The translations under genes were made by a program, and so were the position numbers. A DNA stretch of 64,000 nt from Pseudomonadota bacterium (GTDB taxonomy: Bacteria; Desulfobacterota; Desulfobulbia; Desulfobulbales; SURF-16), in NCBI GenBank assembly GCA_018822545.1, contig JAHJKA010000049.1, positions 1-64,000 on the forward strand, given 5' to 3'. Below, one piece after another: positions 27,007 to 36,552 of the stretch. Below the pieces are notes generated by a model that saw only the letters and a list, made by a program, of their open reading frames with translations, ran no database searches and had not been told where the DNA came from. Numbering within the stretch: the first letter of the stretch is position 1; each line of letters opens with the position of its first letter.

Positions 27007-28179
27007 TCAAAAAGGTGGAGGGGAGCTGCCTATGCCACCGCCACTGCCTTGCTGGCGTGAGGGCTCACCACCAGAACGGGGCGCTGTCAGAATTCTTCCT
27101 GGTTCAACAAGGACTTCAACTGTGGCGGAGGCTGTTCGTCCTGCCTGGTCTTTAACCTCCATGACAAACTTTTCTCTACCCGTTGCCACAGTCGGGGCAA
27201 CCTTAATGGTCCCCTCAAGCACACCTGGCAAGCCAACAGCATAGTTAAAAGTCACCCCTGGCTTCTGAGAAAAACTCATGGTGAAGGGCGGTGCAAAGGT
27301 ATCCGGCACCATGATCTGAAAGGAGGTAGCTTCTCCGGTCCGCACAATGGCAGGCATATCAACCTGAAGTTGAAGACCGACAATCTCGACAAAAACCTCT
27401 TCGGCGACAATGGTGCCGTCAGGGGCGGTAAGCAGCGCCGTCATCCTGGCTTTTTCGCCAGCCGGGATCAGGCCAGGGGTCAGACGAACACCGAAACGGC
27501 TTACCTTCCGGGTAGGATCACGATCCTTATAGGCCGAACGGGTGGCAAGCTGTTTACCCTTACTATCAAAAACATCGAGCTGGATAAGGACAGAGGGAAC
27601 ATCATAGGCCAGATGGTAATAAACGAAAACATGGGGAGACTGATCCTCATACAAAACAGGCCGATGTTCCGTGCCCTGTGATGACTCATCAACCAGAAAT
27701 GCGGTAATAGCGACAGGTTGCTTCACCTCAAAGGATTTAGAGACCTGAAAAGCAAGCTTTGGTTGGGCCGCATTTTGATGGGTGAAGCCCAGATAATAAA
27801 AACCGTTGGCCAATGCCTTGGTATTAACCTCAAAAGAGACAAACTCCTGACCGCCCACTTCTAAAATCTGGCGAATCTTTTCATATCCGGCAACAGGTTG
27901 GCCAGACTCGTCATAAAGCTGCCAGATCAAGTTGCCCAGAACAGTTTTTCCAGAACCACCGAGAAGGGGCACCCAACCTTGGGCGGTGACGAGCCTGCCA
28001 TCGGTAATATATCCGGAAAGCAGTGGGCCGGACATGGAGTCAAGACGCAGCTCAAGATCAAAGGGTTGAGGTGAGATGTCCTGCCCTGCACTTGCCGGAG
28101 AACAAATCACCAATCCGACAACGAACGGGATTGCCACAATTATGAGAAAAATCCTTGTCAGAAACATCTTTGCACACAT
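27007..28179 (-). CDS. Exported protein of unknown function, beta-rich
   Basis: An N-terminal signal peptide (MFLTRIFLIIVAIPFVVGLVICSPASA) is followed by about 340 residues with a beta-sandwich-like composition and no cysteines after the signal. Stretches such as LIWQLYDESGQPV and TALLTAPDGTIVAEEVFV look like immunoglobulin-like repeats. The tail is Gly/Ser/Pro-rich. The start is the ATG at 28179, or 28167; the frame is open to 28248. It precedes the propeller-PDZ gene. I do not recognise a family. Confidence 0.65.
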   Translation of the reverse strand: MCAKMFLTRIFLIIVAIPFVVGLVICSPASAGQDISPQPFDLELRLDSMSGPLLSGYITDGRLVTAQGWVPLLGGSGKTVLGNLIWQLYDESGQPVAGYEKIRQILEVGGQEFVSFEVNTKALANGFYYLGFTHQNAAQPKLAFQVSKSFEVKQPVAITAFLVDESSQGTEHRPVLYEDQSPHVFVYYHLAYDVPSVLIQLDVFDSKGKQLATRSAYKDRDPTRKVSRFGVRLTPGLIPAGEKARMTALLTAPDGTIVAEEVFVEIVGLQLQVDMPAIVRTGEATSFQIMVPDTFAPPFTMSFSQKPGVTFNYAVGLPGVLEGTIKVAPTVATGREKFVMEVKDQAGRTASATVEVLVEPGRILTAPRSGGEPSRQQGSGGGIGSSPPPF

Positions 28180-28392
28180 ACCTGCTTCAGTGGATTTCAG
28201 GGTAAACATAGAAGAACAACAAGAGATAAATCGAGGGACAGAAAGCATCTATAGCAACCAAAAAGTATGGACACATCGGGACTGTTACAGGTCATTTATG
28301 ACGTGTGTTGTTAAATAATAAACTCAGTACGCTTCAGGTGCCCCCTGACATCAGCTTTAATGTTTCAACGATAGTATGATTAGCAAGAAGAA

Positions 28393-29451
28393 TCAACAAC
28401 TGCTCTTTTTTAAGCAAATAAACAGCATTTCCCGAAGCGGCGCTGCCACATCCTCCACCTCGATGTTTATCATGCACCGAAAATCTGTCTTGCATTCCCG
28501 CTTCAGGCAGGGTTGGCAAGCAAGGTCCTTTTTCACCACCACGGCCTTCGGCGAATAAGGGCCGGTGGCGATATGATCCGTGGAGCCGAAAATAGCCACC
28601 AGAGGCGTTTGCACAGCAGCACCTACATGCATCAGCCCGGAATCGTTGGTGACAAAGGCATCGCATTGGGCAATGAGGGCCATGGCCTGGCCCAGTGTTG
28701 TTTTACCGGCCAGGCCGCTGATAAACTGGGGCCCGTGGCTGACAATAGTAGCGATACTTGCCGCGTCCGCCTTGGTGCCGAAAACAACGGCATGGATACC
28801 AAACTCCTCGTGGAGGCGGGCACAGAGTTCACCATAGCGTTCAGCAGGCCAACATTTGGCTGGACCAAAGGCTGCGCCAGGATTGATCCCCAGCAAGGCC
28901 TTGCCTCCCACTTCCTCCTTAAACGCCTTGGCCCACTGTGCATCTTCAGGGGTATGCTCTAAAAAAAGCTCATCCGCACCGCATTTAAGCCCCAAATCCT
29001 GCAGAAGGTACTGATAATAATGGACCTGATGCAACTGGCGCACCTCGGGGCAGATCGTGATCCCGGGCTTCAGGAAAAGCGACCTGCCGTCCCGACGATA
29101 TCCAGCCCGAAGCGGGATACCGGCAAGCCAGACCAGAAACGCGGCCTTAAACGCATTTTGCAGAAGAATGGCGCAGTCAAATTTCTGCTGTTTCAGCTCA
29201 GCAGCCAAACGCCATAAGCCCTTAAAGCCTTTATGGACACCAGCCGTATCATAGATCATGATCTCATCGACATGGGGGCTGGCCCGGAAAACATCAGCCA
29301 CCCAGGGATAGGCCAGCATGGTGATATGGGCATCCGGGAAATTCTCCCTGATGGTGCGCACTGCCGGCGTGGTCATGATGGCATCGCCGATCCAGTTTGT
29401 TGAACGCACCAGAATCTTTTTTGGTTGCATGGCGGGTAAAGAAAAGGACAT
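28393..29451 (-). CDS. waaF: ADP-heptose:LPS heptosyltransferase (glycosyltransferase family 9)
   Basis: The N-terminus ILVRSTNWIGDAIMTTPAVRTI is the hallmark of heptosyltransferase II. The C-terminal half has INPGAAFGPAKCWPAERYGEL and LIAQCDAFVTNDSGLMHVGAA, the ADP-heptose binding region, then AIFGSTDHIATGPY. The enzyme adds the second heptose to the lipopolysaccharide inner core on the cytoplasmic side, which implies a Gram-negative LPS-bearing cell. Four cysteines near the C-terminus (CQPCLKREC, FRC) occur in several members. GGGAAG lies upstream of the ATG at 29451; a second ATG lies at 29430. Confidence 0.9.
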   Translation of the reverse strand: MSFSLPAMQPKKILVRSTNWIGDAIMTTPAVRTIRENFPDAHITMLAYPWVADVFRASPHVDEIMIYDTAGVHKGFKGLWRLAAELKQQKFDCAILLQNAFKAAFLVWLAGIPLRAGYRRDGRSLFLKPGITICPEVRQLHQVHYYQYLLQDLGLKCGADELFLEHTPEDAQWAKAFKEEVGGKALLGINPGAAFGPAKCWPAERYGELCARLHEEFGIHAVVFGTKADAASIATIVSHGPQFISGLAGKTTLGQAMALIAQCDAFVTNDSGLMHVGAAVQTPLVAIFGSTDHIATGPYSPKAVVVKKDLACQPCLKRECKTDFRCMINIEVEDVAAPLREMLFICLKKSSC

Positions 29452-29520
29452 CTATAGTATCTTCCCTGTGATATTTATGAAAAAAAGAATCGCCAACTCT
29501 GCTGAATTTACAGGGTCATG

Positions 29521-31890
29521 TCAAGACTTTTCGGGAGAAAGGGCGTTGTCCGCCAGAGGCAGAGCGTCCGAATCGGTGGCCTGTTCACGGCATGCTCCCG
29601 TAAGCTCGCAGAAGGCGCCGGTCTTGCCGATGACATGGAGGATGTCCCCCGGCTCAATAATGAAATAAGGGGGCGGTGAGGTTATCTGCTGTTCGCCGCG
29701 CTGGATACCAAGCACGGTGATGCCGTAACGCTTACGGAGGTTGGCCCCGGCCAGATTCTTCTTGTTTAACTCGCAGTCATGCCCGACATAGATCGTGTCA
29801 ATCTTGACCTCAGCGCTGGTGCCAAGGTCACTGTCTGCCTTGCCTTTCTCTTGAGCAAACAGGCGACGGGCCGCATTGACCTGCTCCTTTTCACCAAACA
29901 GAAACAGCTGATCAAAGGGAAAGATCATGGTATCGGCGCTTGGATTATAGTGAACATAGCTGTGACGTGATACACCGATAATCGTTGCCCCTGTAAGACC
30001 ACGAATATTGAGTTCGCCTATTTTCAGGCCACAGGCCATGGAGTCAACCCCGATTTCAACCTCATTTATATGGACTGGCCATGGATAGCGCCGGGCAATT
30101 TCACTTACCTGTCGGTGCCTTTCCACCTCTTCTAAAGTCAACTGTTCCTCAAAACTTTTCATGAAAAACGTTTCAATGCGGCTATCCAAACGCCTGATGC
30201 GCTGCCAGAAAAAAAGCAGCGCACCCAGGCTCACCAGTAGAAAGGCCACCAAGGCCGTACCCTGCGGCATATACGAGGCTGCCAGGGAAAAATAAAAGGC
30301 CGCCACCAGGGTGATAACCGCCACGGACACCACAGCATGGAGCAGGCGGAGAAACCGTCGTTCAATTTGTTTAAGAATGTCAATATTGGCAAAGGCCGCC
30401 TCGGTCACCATGACCACCAAGTCATCAATATTACGGACGATTGCCGAACCAAAGGGCAGCAGGGCAATGGCGGCCAGCAGCCAGATGGCCAGGGAAAGCC
30501 AGCCACTATACGCAGCATAGCGCGGCACGTTGCCGGCAAAATCCACCAGGAAATAGGCAGTGATCATCAGACCAGTCATCAGAATGATATAAAAAATGAT
30601 AGCAAGCAGGGGGCGACGGATAAGGGCCAAGAGCTCATTGCGGCTGAGACGCAGCTGCAGCCCCTCAAAGAGGGTTTCATAATACCGATGAAAGGTAACC
30701 AGCAACCGCGGTAGTCTCTTGGCAGTATGCTCGATCAACGGCTCGACATTGGAGGCGAGCAGCTGACTCAGTATGGCGCTGAGGACGGAAACTCCCACGG
30801 CAATGGTCATGAAACTGGGGTCTGCAACCTTTAGATTAATGGCCAAGGCAACGATGATGAAACTGAACTCACCGATCTGCGCCTTCACCACCGCCGCCCG
30901 GAAACTGGTATCGGTCTTCTGGCCGACTAAAACCAACCCCAACCAGACGCTGGCAATCTTGACCACCACCACCATCAGCCCCATACCGACGATGGCAGGC
31001 CAGATATCAACAATAAGCCGGGGCTGAATAAGAATACCGATGGAGACAAAGAACACCGCAGTAAACACATTGCGCAACGGCTCCACGGCATGCTCAATTT
31101 TTTTTATGAGTTTCGACTGCGACAGGATAGAACCTGCCAAAAAAGCGCCGAGGGCCTCGGAGAAATGAAACTTCACCGCCAGCAGACTGACCGCCAGAAC
31201 AAAGGCCACCGCACTTAAGGTAATCAGCTCTTCGCTGCCCTGACGGTCGAGAAAATTAATAACCTTGGGCGACAATAACTTGCCCAGGTAATAAATCCCC
31301 ACCACAAACACCAGGATGAGAAAGGCAACCTTGGCAATGGCCATAAAACTGACCACCGAGGAAACGGCAACGCCGGAGAGCACCACCAGCATGGTGATGG
31401 CCAGAATATCTTCAAAAATAAGAATACCCACTGCCATCTGTCCATGGGGCGTATCCAGACTTTTGAGGTCACGGAGGATGGAAATGGTCACCATGGACGA
31501 ACTGATGGCGAGCAGGCACCCGAGAAAAAGGCCAAAAAGCGAGCCCTGCTTGAAAAGCGGCGCGATCTGCAAACCGATAAAGACAAAAAGAGCCGTCTGC
31601 AAAACAACAGCACTCAAGGAGGGCAGCAGCACCTGGCGCATGCGCTTCAGATCAAACTCCATGCCGATATAAAACATCAAAAAAATGATGCCAAGCTGGG
31701 CCAGCTGCTCAATATTGTGGATATCGCTGATCGGCGACGCGGCAAAGAGATTGGGCCCCACCAAGAGACCACTGGCAATATAGCCGAGAAAGACAGGCCA
31801 CTGCAGTTTGCTGAAAACGAGGCTGACCAGGGCGGCGCAGAGCAGCACCAGGGTAAAATCGTTGACCAGACCAATCTCATGCATTGCCAT
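29521..31890 (-). CDS. Monovalent cation:proton antiporter, CPA2 family with C-terminal RCK_C (TrkA-C) domain
   Basis: Twelve or so membrane segments in the first 380 residues form a KefB/NapA-like Na_H_Exchanger domain (GYIASGLLVGPNLF, GIIFLMFYIGMEFDLKRMRQ, FSEALGAFLAGSILS). A second hydrophobic region of about four segments (410-560) follows. The C-terminus has two stretches (about 620-690 and 710-775) resembling RCK_C ligand-binding domains (ATIIGVSRHSYVHYNP; ITVLGIQRGEQQITSPPPYFIIEPGDILHVIG). The protein should exchange K+ or Na+ for H+. It lies 62 bases downstream of another antiporter gene. Confidence 0.88.
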   Translation of the reverse strand: MAMHEIGLVNDFTLVLLCAALVSLVFSKLQWPVFLGYIASGLLVGPNLFAASPISDIHNIEQLAQLGIIFLMFYIGMEFDLKRMRQVLLPSLSAVVLQTALFVFIGLQIAPLFKQGSLFGLFLGCLLAISSSMVTISILRDLKSLDTPHGQMAVGILIFEDILAITMLVVLSGVAVSSVVSFMAIAKVAFLILVFVVGIYYLGKLLSPKVINFLDRQGSEELITLSAVAFVLAVSLLAVKFHFSEALGAFLAGSILSQSKLIKKIEHAVEPLRNVFTAVFFVSIGILIQPRLIVDIWPAIVGMGLMVVVVKIASVWLGLVLVGQKTDTSFRAAVVKAQIGEFSFIIVALAINLKVADPSFMTIAVGVSVLSAILSQLLASNVEPLIEHTAKRLPRLLVTFHRYYETLFEGLQLRLSRNELLALIRRPLLAIIFYIILMTGLMITAYFLVDFAGNVPRYAAYSGWLSLAIWLLAAIALLPFGSAIVRNIDDLVVMVTEAAFANIDILKQIERRFLRLLHAVVSVAVITLVAAFYFSLAASYMPQGTALVAFLLVSLGALLFFWQRIRRLDSRIETFFMKSFEEQLTLEEVERHRQVSEIARRYPWPVHINEVEIGVDSMACGLKIGELNIRGLTGATIIGVSRHSYVHYNPSADTMIFPFDQLFLFGEKEQVNAARRLFAQEKGKADSDLGTSAEVKIDTIYVGHDCELNKKNLAGANLRKRYGITVLGIQRGEQQITSPPPYFIIEPGDILHVIGKTGAFCELTGACREQATDSDALPLADNALSPEKS

Positions 31891-31952
31891 AAACCTCTAA
31901 AGTTTTATCCCAACCTGCCGGAGAGTGAGCCACAGTGTCCTTTGCCATTTTT

Positions 31953-33806
31953 TTAGCTCGTCTTGGAGCACAAGGGGTTGCGCCCAGCTTCCTTAACCGG
32001 CAGAGCACTATCTTCTTCCGGTGGCACCAGACCAAGCACAATCCAGTTGGCCTGGGGATTGGGCTGTTTCTCCACGGTAAAAATTTCCAGGGAACCACCT
32101 GGGGTGAGGGCAAAGAGGGGAATTGTGCTGCCGTGGTTGCTGTGAAGATACTCTGCAAAGGTAAAGCTTTCTGTAAGCTTAGTGCTGCGGATAGTCCAGC
32201 CCTGATGCAGGGCAGCCATTAGGGAAGAAAAGCTCACCTCTTTGCCAAAAAGAATGGGCCATTTTCGCGACGATGCCGCCTTCCTGTCCGCAGAAATCTC
32301 CTTATCCTTCTCGGTTTGCAGGGCATAAACCGCATTATAACCTAGCTCCATCCGGTAATGCAGGCACGACAACGAGTTTAATGATCCACGGGGCGACAGT
32401 CCCAGCATCCGGCCGATACCGACCAGATCAAGATGCCGACCGGCATGCTCAGAAACGGGCTGGCCATAATAGGTCGGCAACCCCTCCATGCGCGCCATGC
32501 TGATCTTCTCCCAGCTGGTATCAACCAGCAATACCCGGAACCCCTCCTGCTGTAAGGCCTTGCCAACCGCCCGGGCCAAGAGATTGGCGCCAACAATCAG
32601 AAATCCCTTCGGGTCAGGCTCAGCCACACCGAGCCACCTGGCAATGAACCCGGCTGTGGCGCTCTGCAATCCCACGGTACCGATGATCACCATGAAGGTC
32701 AGGGGCACCAAAAGGGGGGCCTCGACATAGCCGGTCTGCTCCAACCTTATGGCAAAAAGGGCTGAGATAGCCGCTGCCACGATACCCCGGGGGGCGATCC
32801 ATGCCAAAAGATGTCGCTCCGGCCAGCTCAGCTTTGAGCCAAAGGACGAAATGACGACACTCAAGGGCCGCGACAGAAACTGGATGGAAAGAAAGACAAA
32901 AAGAGCAGGCCAGCCAAGCCTGACAAACATCTCGAAATCCACCCGAGCGGCCAGAACAATAAAAAGAACGGAGATCAAAAGGACGCTCAGACTCTCTTTA
33001 AAATCGATAATTTCATCAATATTGAGATTCTTGGAGTTAGCGAGCCACATGCCCATAACCGTGACGGTGAGCAAGCCTGATTCATGCTGAAGGGCGTTGG
33101 ATATCGCAAAGACCATGATGACCACAGCCAGTGTGGAAACATTATGGAGAAATTCCGGCAGCCAGTGCAAACGCAGCAAGATGCTATAAAGATAGGCAGA
33201 TACCACACCCAGAACCAGGCCGATGGCGACCATCTTGCCGAAAGCATAGAAAGTATGGCCCAGGGCGTTGCTGCCGGAGCCAAGCAGAATAAATTCATAA
33301 ACCAAAACGGCCAGGGTGGCGCCGATGGGGTCAATGACAATACCTTCCCAACGCAGGATATTGGCCACCGATGCACTTGGTCTGACCGTGCGCAGCAGCG
33401 GTACAATCACGGTGGGCCCAGTGACCATGGTTATGGCACCAAAGAGAAATGATATTTCCCAGGAAAAACTCAAGGCATAATGGGTAGTTATCGAGGTAAT
33501 CAGCAGGGTAATAAGGCCGCCGATGGAGACCATGTTACGAATTACCCTGCGGAGCCCGGCGATCTCGTGAAATTTCAGCGTCAGGCTGCCTTCAAAAAGA
33601 ATAATGGCAACCGAAAGGGAGATAAACGGAAAGAGCAGATCACCAAACAGGGCATCGGAGTCAAGCCAGCCAAACACCGGCCCGGCAACGATACCACCGC
33701 AGAGCAGAAAGAGAATGGCCGGCAGCTTCACCCGCCAGGCCAACCATTGACAAAAGATTCCGGCAAAAACAACCAGGGAAAGTATTAACGCCTTATCTGC
33801 GACCAT
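31953..33806 (-). CDS. NhaP-type sodium:proton antiporter (CPA1) with TrkA-N domain
   Basis: The first 400 residues carry about twelve membrane segments with CPA1 marks: AIILFEGSLTLKF, ATMVTGPT-like TMVTGPTVIVPLL, and the ion-site region WEGIVIDPIGATLAVLVYEF. LLAWIAPRGIVAAAISALFA lies in the transport core. A Rossmann TrkA-N-like domain (FLIVGANLLARAVGKAL, then VLLVDTSWEKI) occupies about 410-520, followed by a further regulatory tail. It exports Na+ or K+ in exchange for H+. The start ATG at 33806 lacks a clear ribosome site. It is the first gene of a two-antiporter unit. Confidence 0.87.
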   Translation of the reverse strand: MVADKALILSLVVFAGIFCQWLAWRVKLPAILFLLCGGIVAGPVFGWLDSDALFGDLLFPFISLSVAIILFEGSLTLKFHEIAGLRRVIRNMVSIGGLITLLITSITTHYALSFSWEISFLFGAITMVTGPTVIVPLLRTVRPSASVANILRWEGIVIDPIGATLAVLVYEFILLGSGSNALGHTFYAFGKMVAIGLVLGVVSAYLYSILLRLHWLPEFLHNVSTLAVVIMVFAISNALQHESGLLTVTVMGMWLANSKNLNIDEIIDFKESLSVLLISVLFIVLAARVDFEMFVRLGWPALFVFLSIQFLSRPLSVVISSFGSKLSWPERHLLAWIAPRGIVAAAISALFAIRLEQTGYVEAPLLVPLTFMVIIGTVGLQSATAGFIARWLGVAEPDPKGFLIVGANLLARAVGKALQQEGFRVLLVDTSWEKISMARMEGLPTYYGQPVSEHAGRHLDLVGIGRMLGLSPRGSLNSLSCLHYRMELGYNAVYALQTEKDKEISADRKAASSRKWPILFGKEVSFSSLMAALHQGWTIRSTKLTESFTFAEYLHSNHGSTIPLFALTPGGSLEIFTVEKQPNPQANWIVLGLVPPEEDSALPVKEAGRNPLCSKTS

Positions 33807-34201
33807 AAAAAAAACCTTCCCCTTGACCCACCCACAACATATGTTAACAAAAATCCAAACAGACTGAAATTATTAGCCCTTATCGGTGAATTATCCAACA
33901 CTAATTTCAATATGCGCCATTGAGCCCTGAAACGAAGGCAAACAGGACAAGAATTTACCGTTTATCACCTTGCAATCTTGGTCATTGAGTGGTAAAAGGT
34001 CTTGTTTTTCAATGTCAAAATACACCTGCAAAGCCTGCACTTAAAGCCATCCGCTTTAAAACATCGCTAAACAGTGTAGAGCGACTCAAACCTCGCACAT
34101 CCCTGCAAAGACCCTTTGGTGCCTGCCCCCTCTCCTTCCGGAGATTAAGGAAAACAGGTTGGGCATGGGATGGATGAACAACCAAAATTGGAGATTTACC
34201 C
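33807..34201. other. Divergent intergenic region upstream of rpsB, 395 bases
   Basis: It holds the promoter regions of the leftward antiporter operon and of rightward rpsB. I see a small hairpin (TCTCC, four bases, GGAGA at 34131-34144) about 60 bases before rpsB. No gene or known leader RNA is recognisable. Confidence 0.5.
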
Positions 34202-34966
34202 ATGAGTAACATTAAAATGAAAGAGATGCTGGCTGCTGGCATGCATTTTGGTCATCAGACCAGACGCTGGAACCCTAAGATGAAACCGTATATTTTCGGG
34301 GCCCGCAACAAAATCTATGTCATCAACCTTGACAAAACCCTGCCCCTTTTCAACAAGGCCTATGAATTCATCGCCAACACCGTAGCTGACGGTGGCACCG
34401 TCATGTTCGTCGGCACCAAGCGCCAGGCCCAGGAAACCATCAAGGAAGAAGCCAAGCGCTGCGGCATGTTTTATATTAATCACCGCTGGCTCGGTGGCAT
34501 GATGACCAATTTCCAGACCATCAAGCAGTCCGTTGACCGCATGAAGAAAATCCAGAACATGCAAGAAGACGGCACCATCACCCAATATAAGAAAAAAGAA
34601 GCACTAATGATGAAAAAAGACCTGATTAAGCTCCAGCGCAACCTGGGCGGTATTCAGGACATGAAGGGTCTGCCTTCTGCCATCTTCGTCATTGACCCAA
34701 AGCGTGAGAACATCGCCGTTGATGAGGCGCAAAGATTAGGAATTCCCGTTGTTGCCATTACCGACACCAACTGCGATCCTGACCGTATTGACTACATCAT
34801 CCCCAGCAACGACGACGCCATCAAATCCATCAAGCTGATTACCAGCAAGATGGCTGATGCGGTTCTGGCCGGCAAGGCCCGTCGCGGTGAAGCTGTTGAG
34901 ACAAACGAGGATCTGGCCGCTGCGATGACAGCAGCCAATACCGAGGCGCCTCAGGCCGAAGCTTAA
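34202..34966 (+). CDS. rpsB: 30S ribosomal protein S2
   Basis: The 254-residue protein starts [33 protein letters not shown], matching S2 at the usual length. It also has [19 protein letters not shown], a canonical S2 segment, and [20 protein letters not shown] precedes the ATG. It starts the conserved rpsB-tsf-pyrH-frr block. A strong terminator separates it from tsf. Confidence 0.98.
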   Translation: MSNIKMKEMLAAGMHFGHQTRRWNPKMKPYIFGARNKIYVINLDKTLPLFNKAYEFIANTVADGGTVMFVGTKRQAQETIKEEAKRCGMFYINHRWLGGMMTNFQTIKQSVDRMKKIQNMQEDGTITQYKKKEALMMKKDLIKLQRNLGGIQDMKGLPSAIFVIDPKRENIAVDEAQRLGIPVVAITDTNCDPDRIDYIIPSNDDAIKSIKLITSKMADAVLAGKARRGEAVETNEDLAAAMTAANTEAPQAEA

Positions 34967-34989
34967 AGCCCCTCCTCTGCGTACCAAGC

Positions 34990-35027
34990 CGCCCGACTCG
35001 TGATCATCTTTTGAGTCGGGCGTTTTT
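34990..35027 (+). terminator. Intrinsic terminator between rpsB and tsf
   Basis: CGCCCGACTC (34990-34999) pairs with GAGTCGGGCG (35013-35022), giving a perfect ten-base-pair stem followed by TTTTT. It starts 24 bases after the rpsB stop and may set the S2 to EF-Ts ratio by partial read-through. Confidence 0.85.
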
Positions 35028-35093
35028 ATATTTAAATATGAAAAGCATCTTCTCGCAATCGCAAGCAGGTGCCCAAGAACAGGATAAAAAGCT

Positions 35094-35687
35094 GTGAAAA
35101 TTACAAGCCAAATGGTTAAAGAACTCCGCGACAAAACCAACGCGGGAATGATGGATTGCAAGAAGGCCCTTTCTGAACATGACGGTGACATGAACAAAGC
35201 CGTTGATTACCTGCGCCAAAAAGGATTGGCCGTGGCAGCCAAACGTGCTGATCGCGCCACCAGCGAAGGTATCATTGAGACCTATATTCATGCCGGCGGC
35301 AAACTTGGCGCCATGGTAGAAATTGGCTGCGAGACCGATTTTGTTGCCAAGACCGATGCCTTTATCGCTTTTGCCAAAGATATCGCCATGCACGTGGCAG
35401 CGGCCAACCCCATCAGCCTGGTCCGTGAAGATGTGCCTGCCGAGGTGTTTGAGCGTGAAAAGGCCATTTATATCCAGCAGGCCCTTGATTCCGGCAAACC
35501 CCAGAACATTGCTGAGAAAATGGTCACCGGTAAGATGGACAAGTACTACGCTGAAGTCTGTCTGCTTGAGCAAAAATTTGTCAAAGACCCGGATATCACT
35601 ATCCAGGACATGCTCAACCAGCTCGTTGCTTCCATGGGTGAGAACATCACCATCAAGCGTTTTGCCCGTTTTGCCGTAGGCGCGTAA
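35094..35687 (+). CDS. tsf: Translation elongation factor Ts
   Basis: The N-terminal UBA-like region (VKELRDKTNAGMMDCKKAL) is followed by the EF-Tu contact segment GMVEIGCETDFVAK-type (GAMVEIGCETDFVAKTDAF). At 197 residues it is the short form that lacks one of the two dimerisation repeats found in E. coli (283 residues); short EF-Ts is common in Desulfobacterota and Thermus. The start is GTG with only a weak AGGAT upstream. The protein recycles EF-Tu-GDP. Confidence 0.97.
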   Translation: MKITSQMVKELRDKTNAGMMDCKKALSEHDGDMNKAVDYLRQKGLAVAAKRADRATSEGIIETYIHAGGKLGAMVEIGCETDFVAKTDAFIAFAKDIAMHVAAANPISLVREDVPAEVFEREKAIYIQQALDSGKPQNIAEKMVTGKMDKYYAEVCLLEQKFVKDPDITIQDMLNQLVASMGENITIKRFARFAVGA

Positions 35688-35704
35688 TTTATTCTTGCTA
35701 GCCC

Positions 35705-35746
35705 AAAGGAGTATGCGGAGGATTTCCTCTGTGTACTCCTTTTTTT
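35705..35746 (+). terminator. Intrinsic terminator after tsf
   Basis: AAAGGAGTA, with inner GGAGGA, pairs with TCCTC and TACTCCTTT in an interrupted 15-base stem, followed by TTTTTT. pyrH starts 80 bases downstream, so pyrH probably has its own promoter in between. Confidence 0.75.
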
Positions 35747-35826
35747 ATGCAAAAATTATCGAGTACGTGCTATTGCTTCGTTGTTTTTATTGACTGATAA
35801 ACCGCGCTGATTGCAGGAGGTAGTCC

Positions 35827-36552
35827 ATGACCAAGGCCAAGTTCAAAAGGGTATTGCTCAAACTCTCAGGCGAGGCCCTGATGGGCGACGAAGAGTATGG
35901 CATCAGCACGAAAATTCTGGACTATCTGGCCAAAGAAGTCAAAGAGGTCACTGAGCTCGGCGTCCAAGTGGGCATGGTTATTGGCGCCGGCAATATATTT
36001 CGTGGCGTTTCCGGGGCCTCAAGCGGCATGGACCGGGCCGCCGCCGACAATATGGGCATGCTGGCCACGGTGATGAACTCCCTGGCCTTAAAAGATGCCT
36101 TAGATAATATCGGCGTTTCCACCGCCGTTCTTTCCGCCATTCCCATGGCAAGTGTCTGTGAGCCTTACTCGCGACTGCTGGCCCTTGACCATTTCCACCG
36201 TGGCGACGCGGTCATCTTTGCCGCCGGCACTGGCAATCCTTATTTCACCACCGATACAGCTGGCGTCCTGCGGGGCCTTGAGATCAATGCCAATCTTATC
36301 TGTAAGGCCACCCGCGTTGATGGGGTTTACGACAAGGATCCACTCAAGTATGATGATGCTGTCAAATTTGACCAGCTCACCTTCAGCGAGGTACTGCACC
36401 GTCGCCTGAAGGTTATGGATGCAGCGGCAATATCCCTGGCCATGGATAACCACCAGAAAATATTAGTTTTTGACCTTAATATCCCCGGCAATATCAAAAA
36501 AGCTGTGTGTGGCAAAAAGATTGGAACTCTTATTAGCGGAGAAAACGAATGA
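35827..36552 (+). CDS. pyrH: UMP kinase
   Basis: Typical motifs are KRVLLKLSGEALMG at the N-terminus, MVIGAGNIFRGV, MDRAAADNMGMLATVMNSLAL, IFAAGTGNPYFTTDTA, KATRVDGVYDKDP and the C-terminal GTLISGE. Length is 241 residues, normal for the family. The enzyme phosphorylates UMP to UDP and is a hexamer regulated by GTP and UTP. AGGAGG precedes the ATG. Its stop overlaps the frr ATG by four bases. Confidence 0.98.
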   Translation: MTKAKFKRVLLKLSGEALMGDEEYGISTKILDYLAKEVKEVTELGVQVGMVIGAGNIFRGVSGASSGMDRAAADNMGMLATVMNSLALKDALDNIGVSTAVLSAIPMASVCEPYSRLLALDHFHRGDAVIFAAGTGNPYFTTDTAGVLRGLEINANLICKATRVDGVYDKDPLKYDDAVKFDQLTFSEVLHRRLKVMDAAAISLAMDNHQKILVFDLNIPGNIKKAVCGKKIGTLISGENE

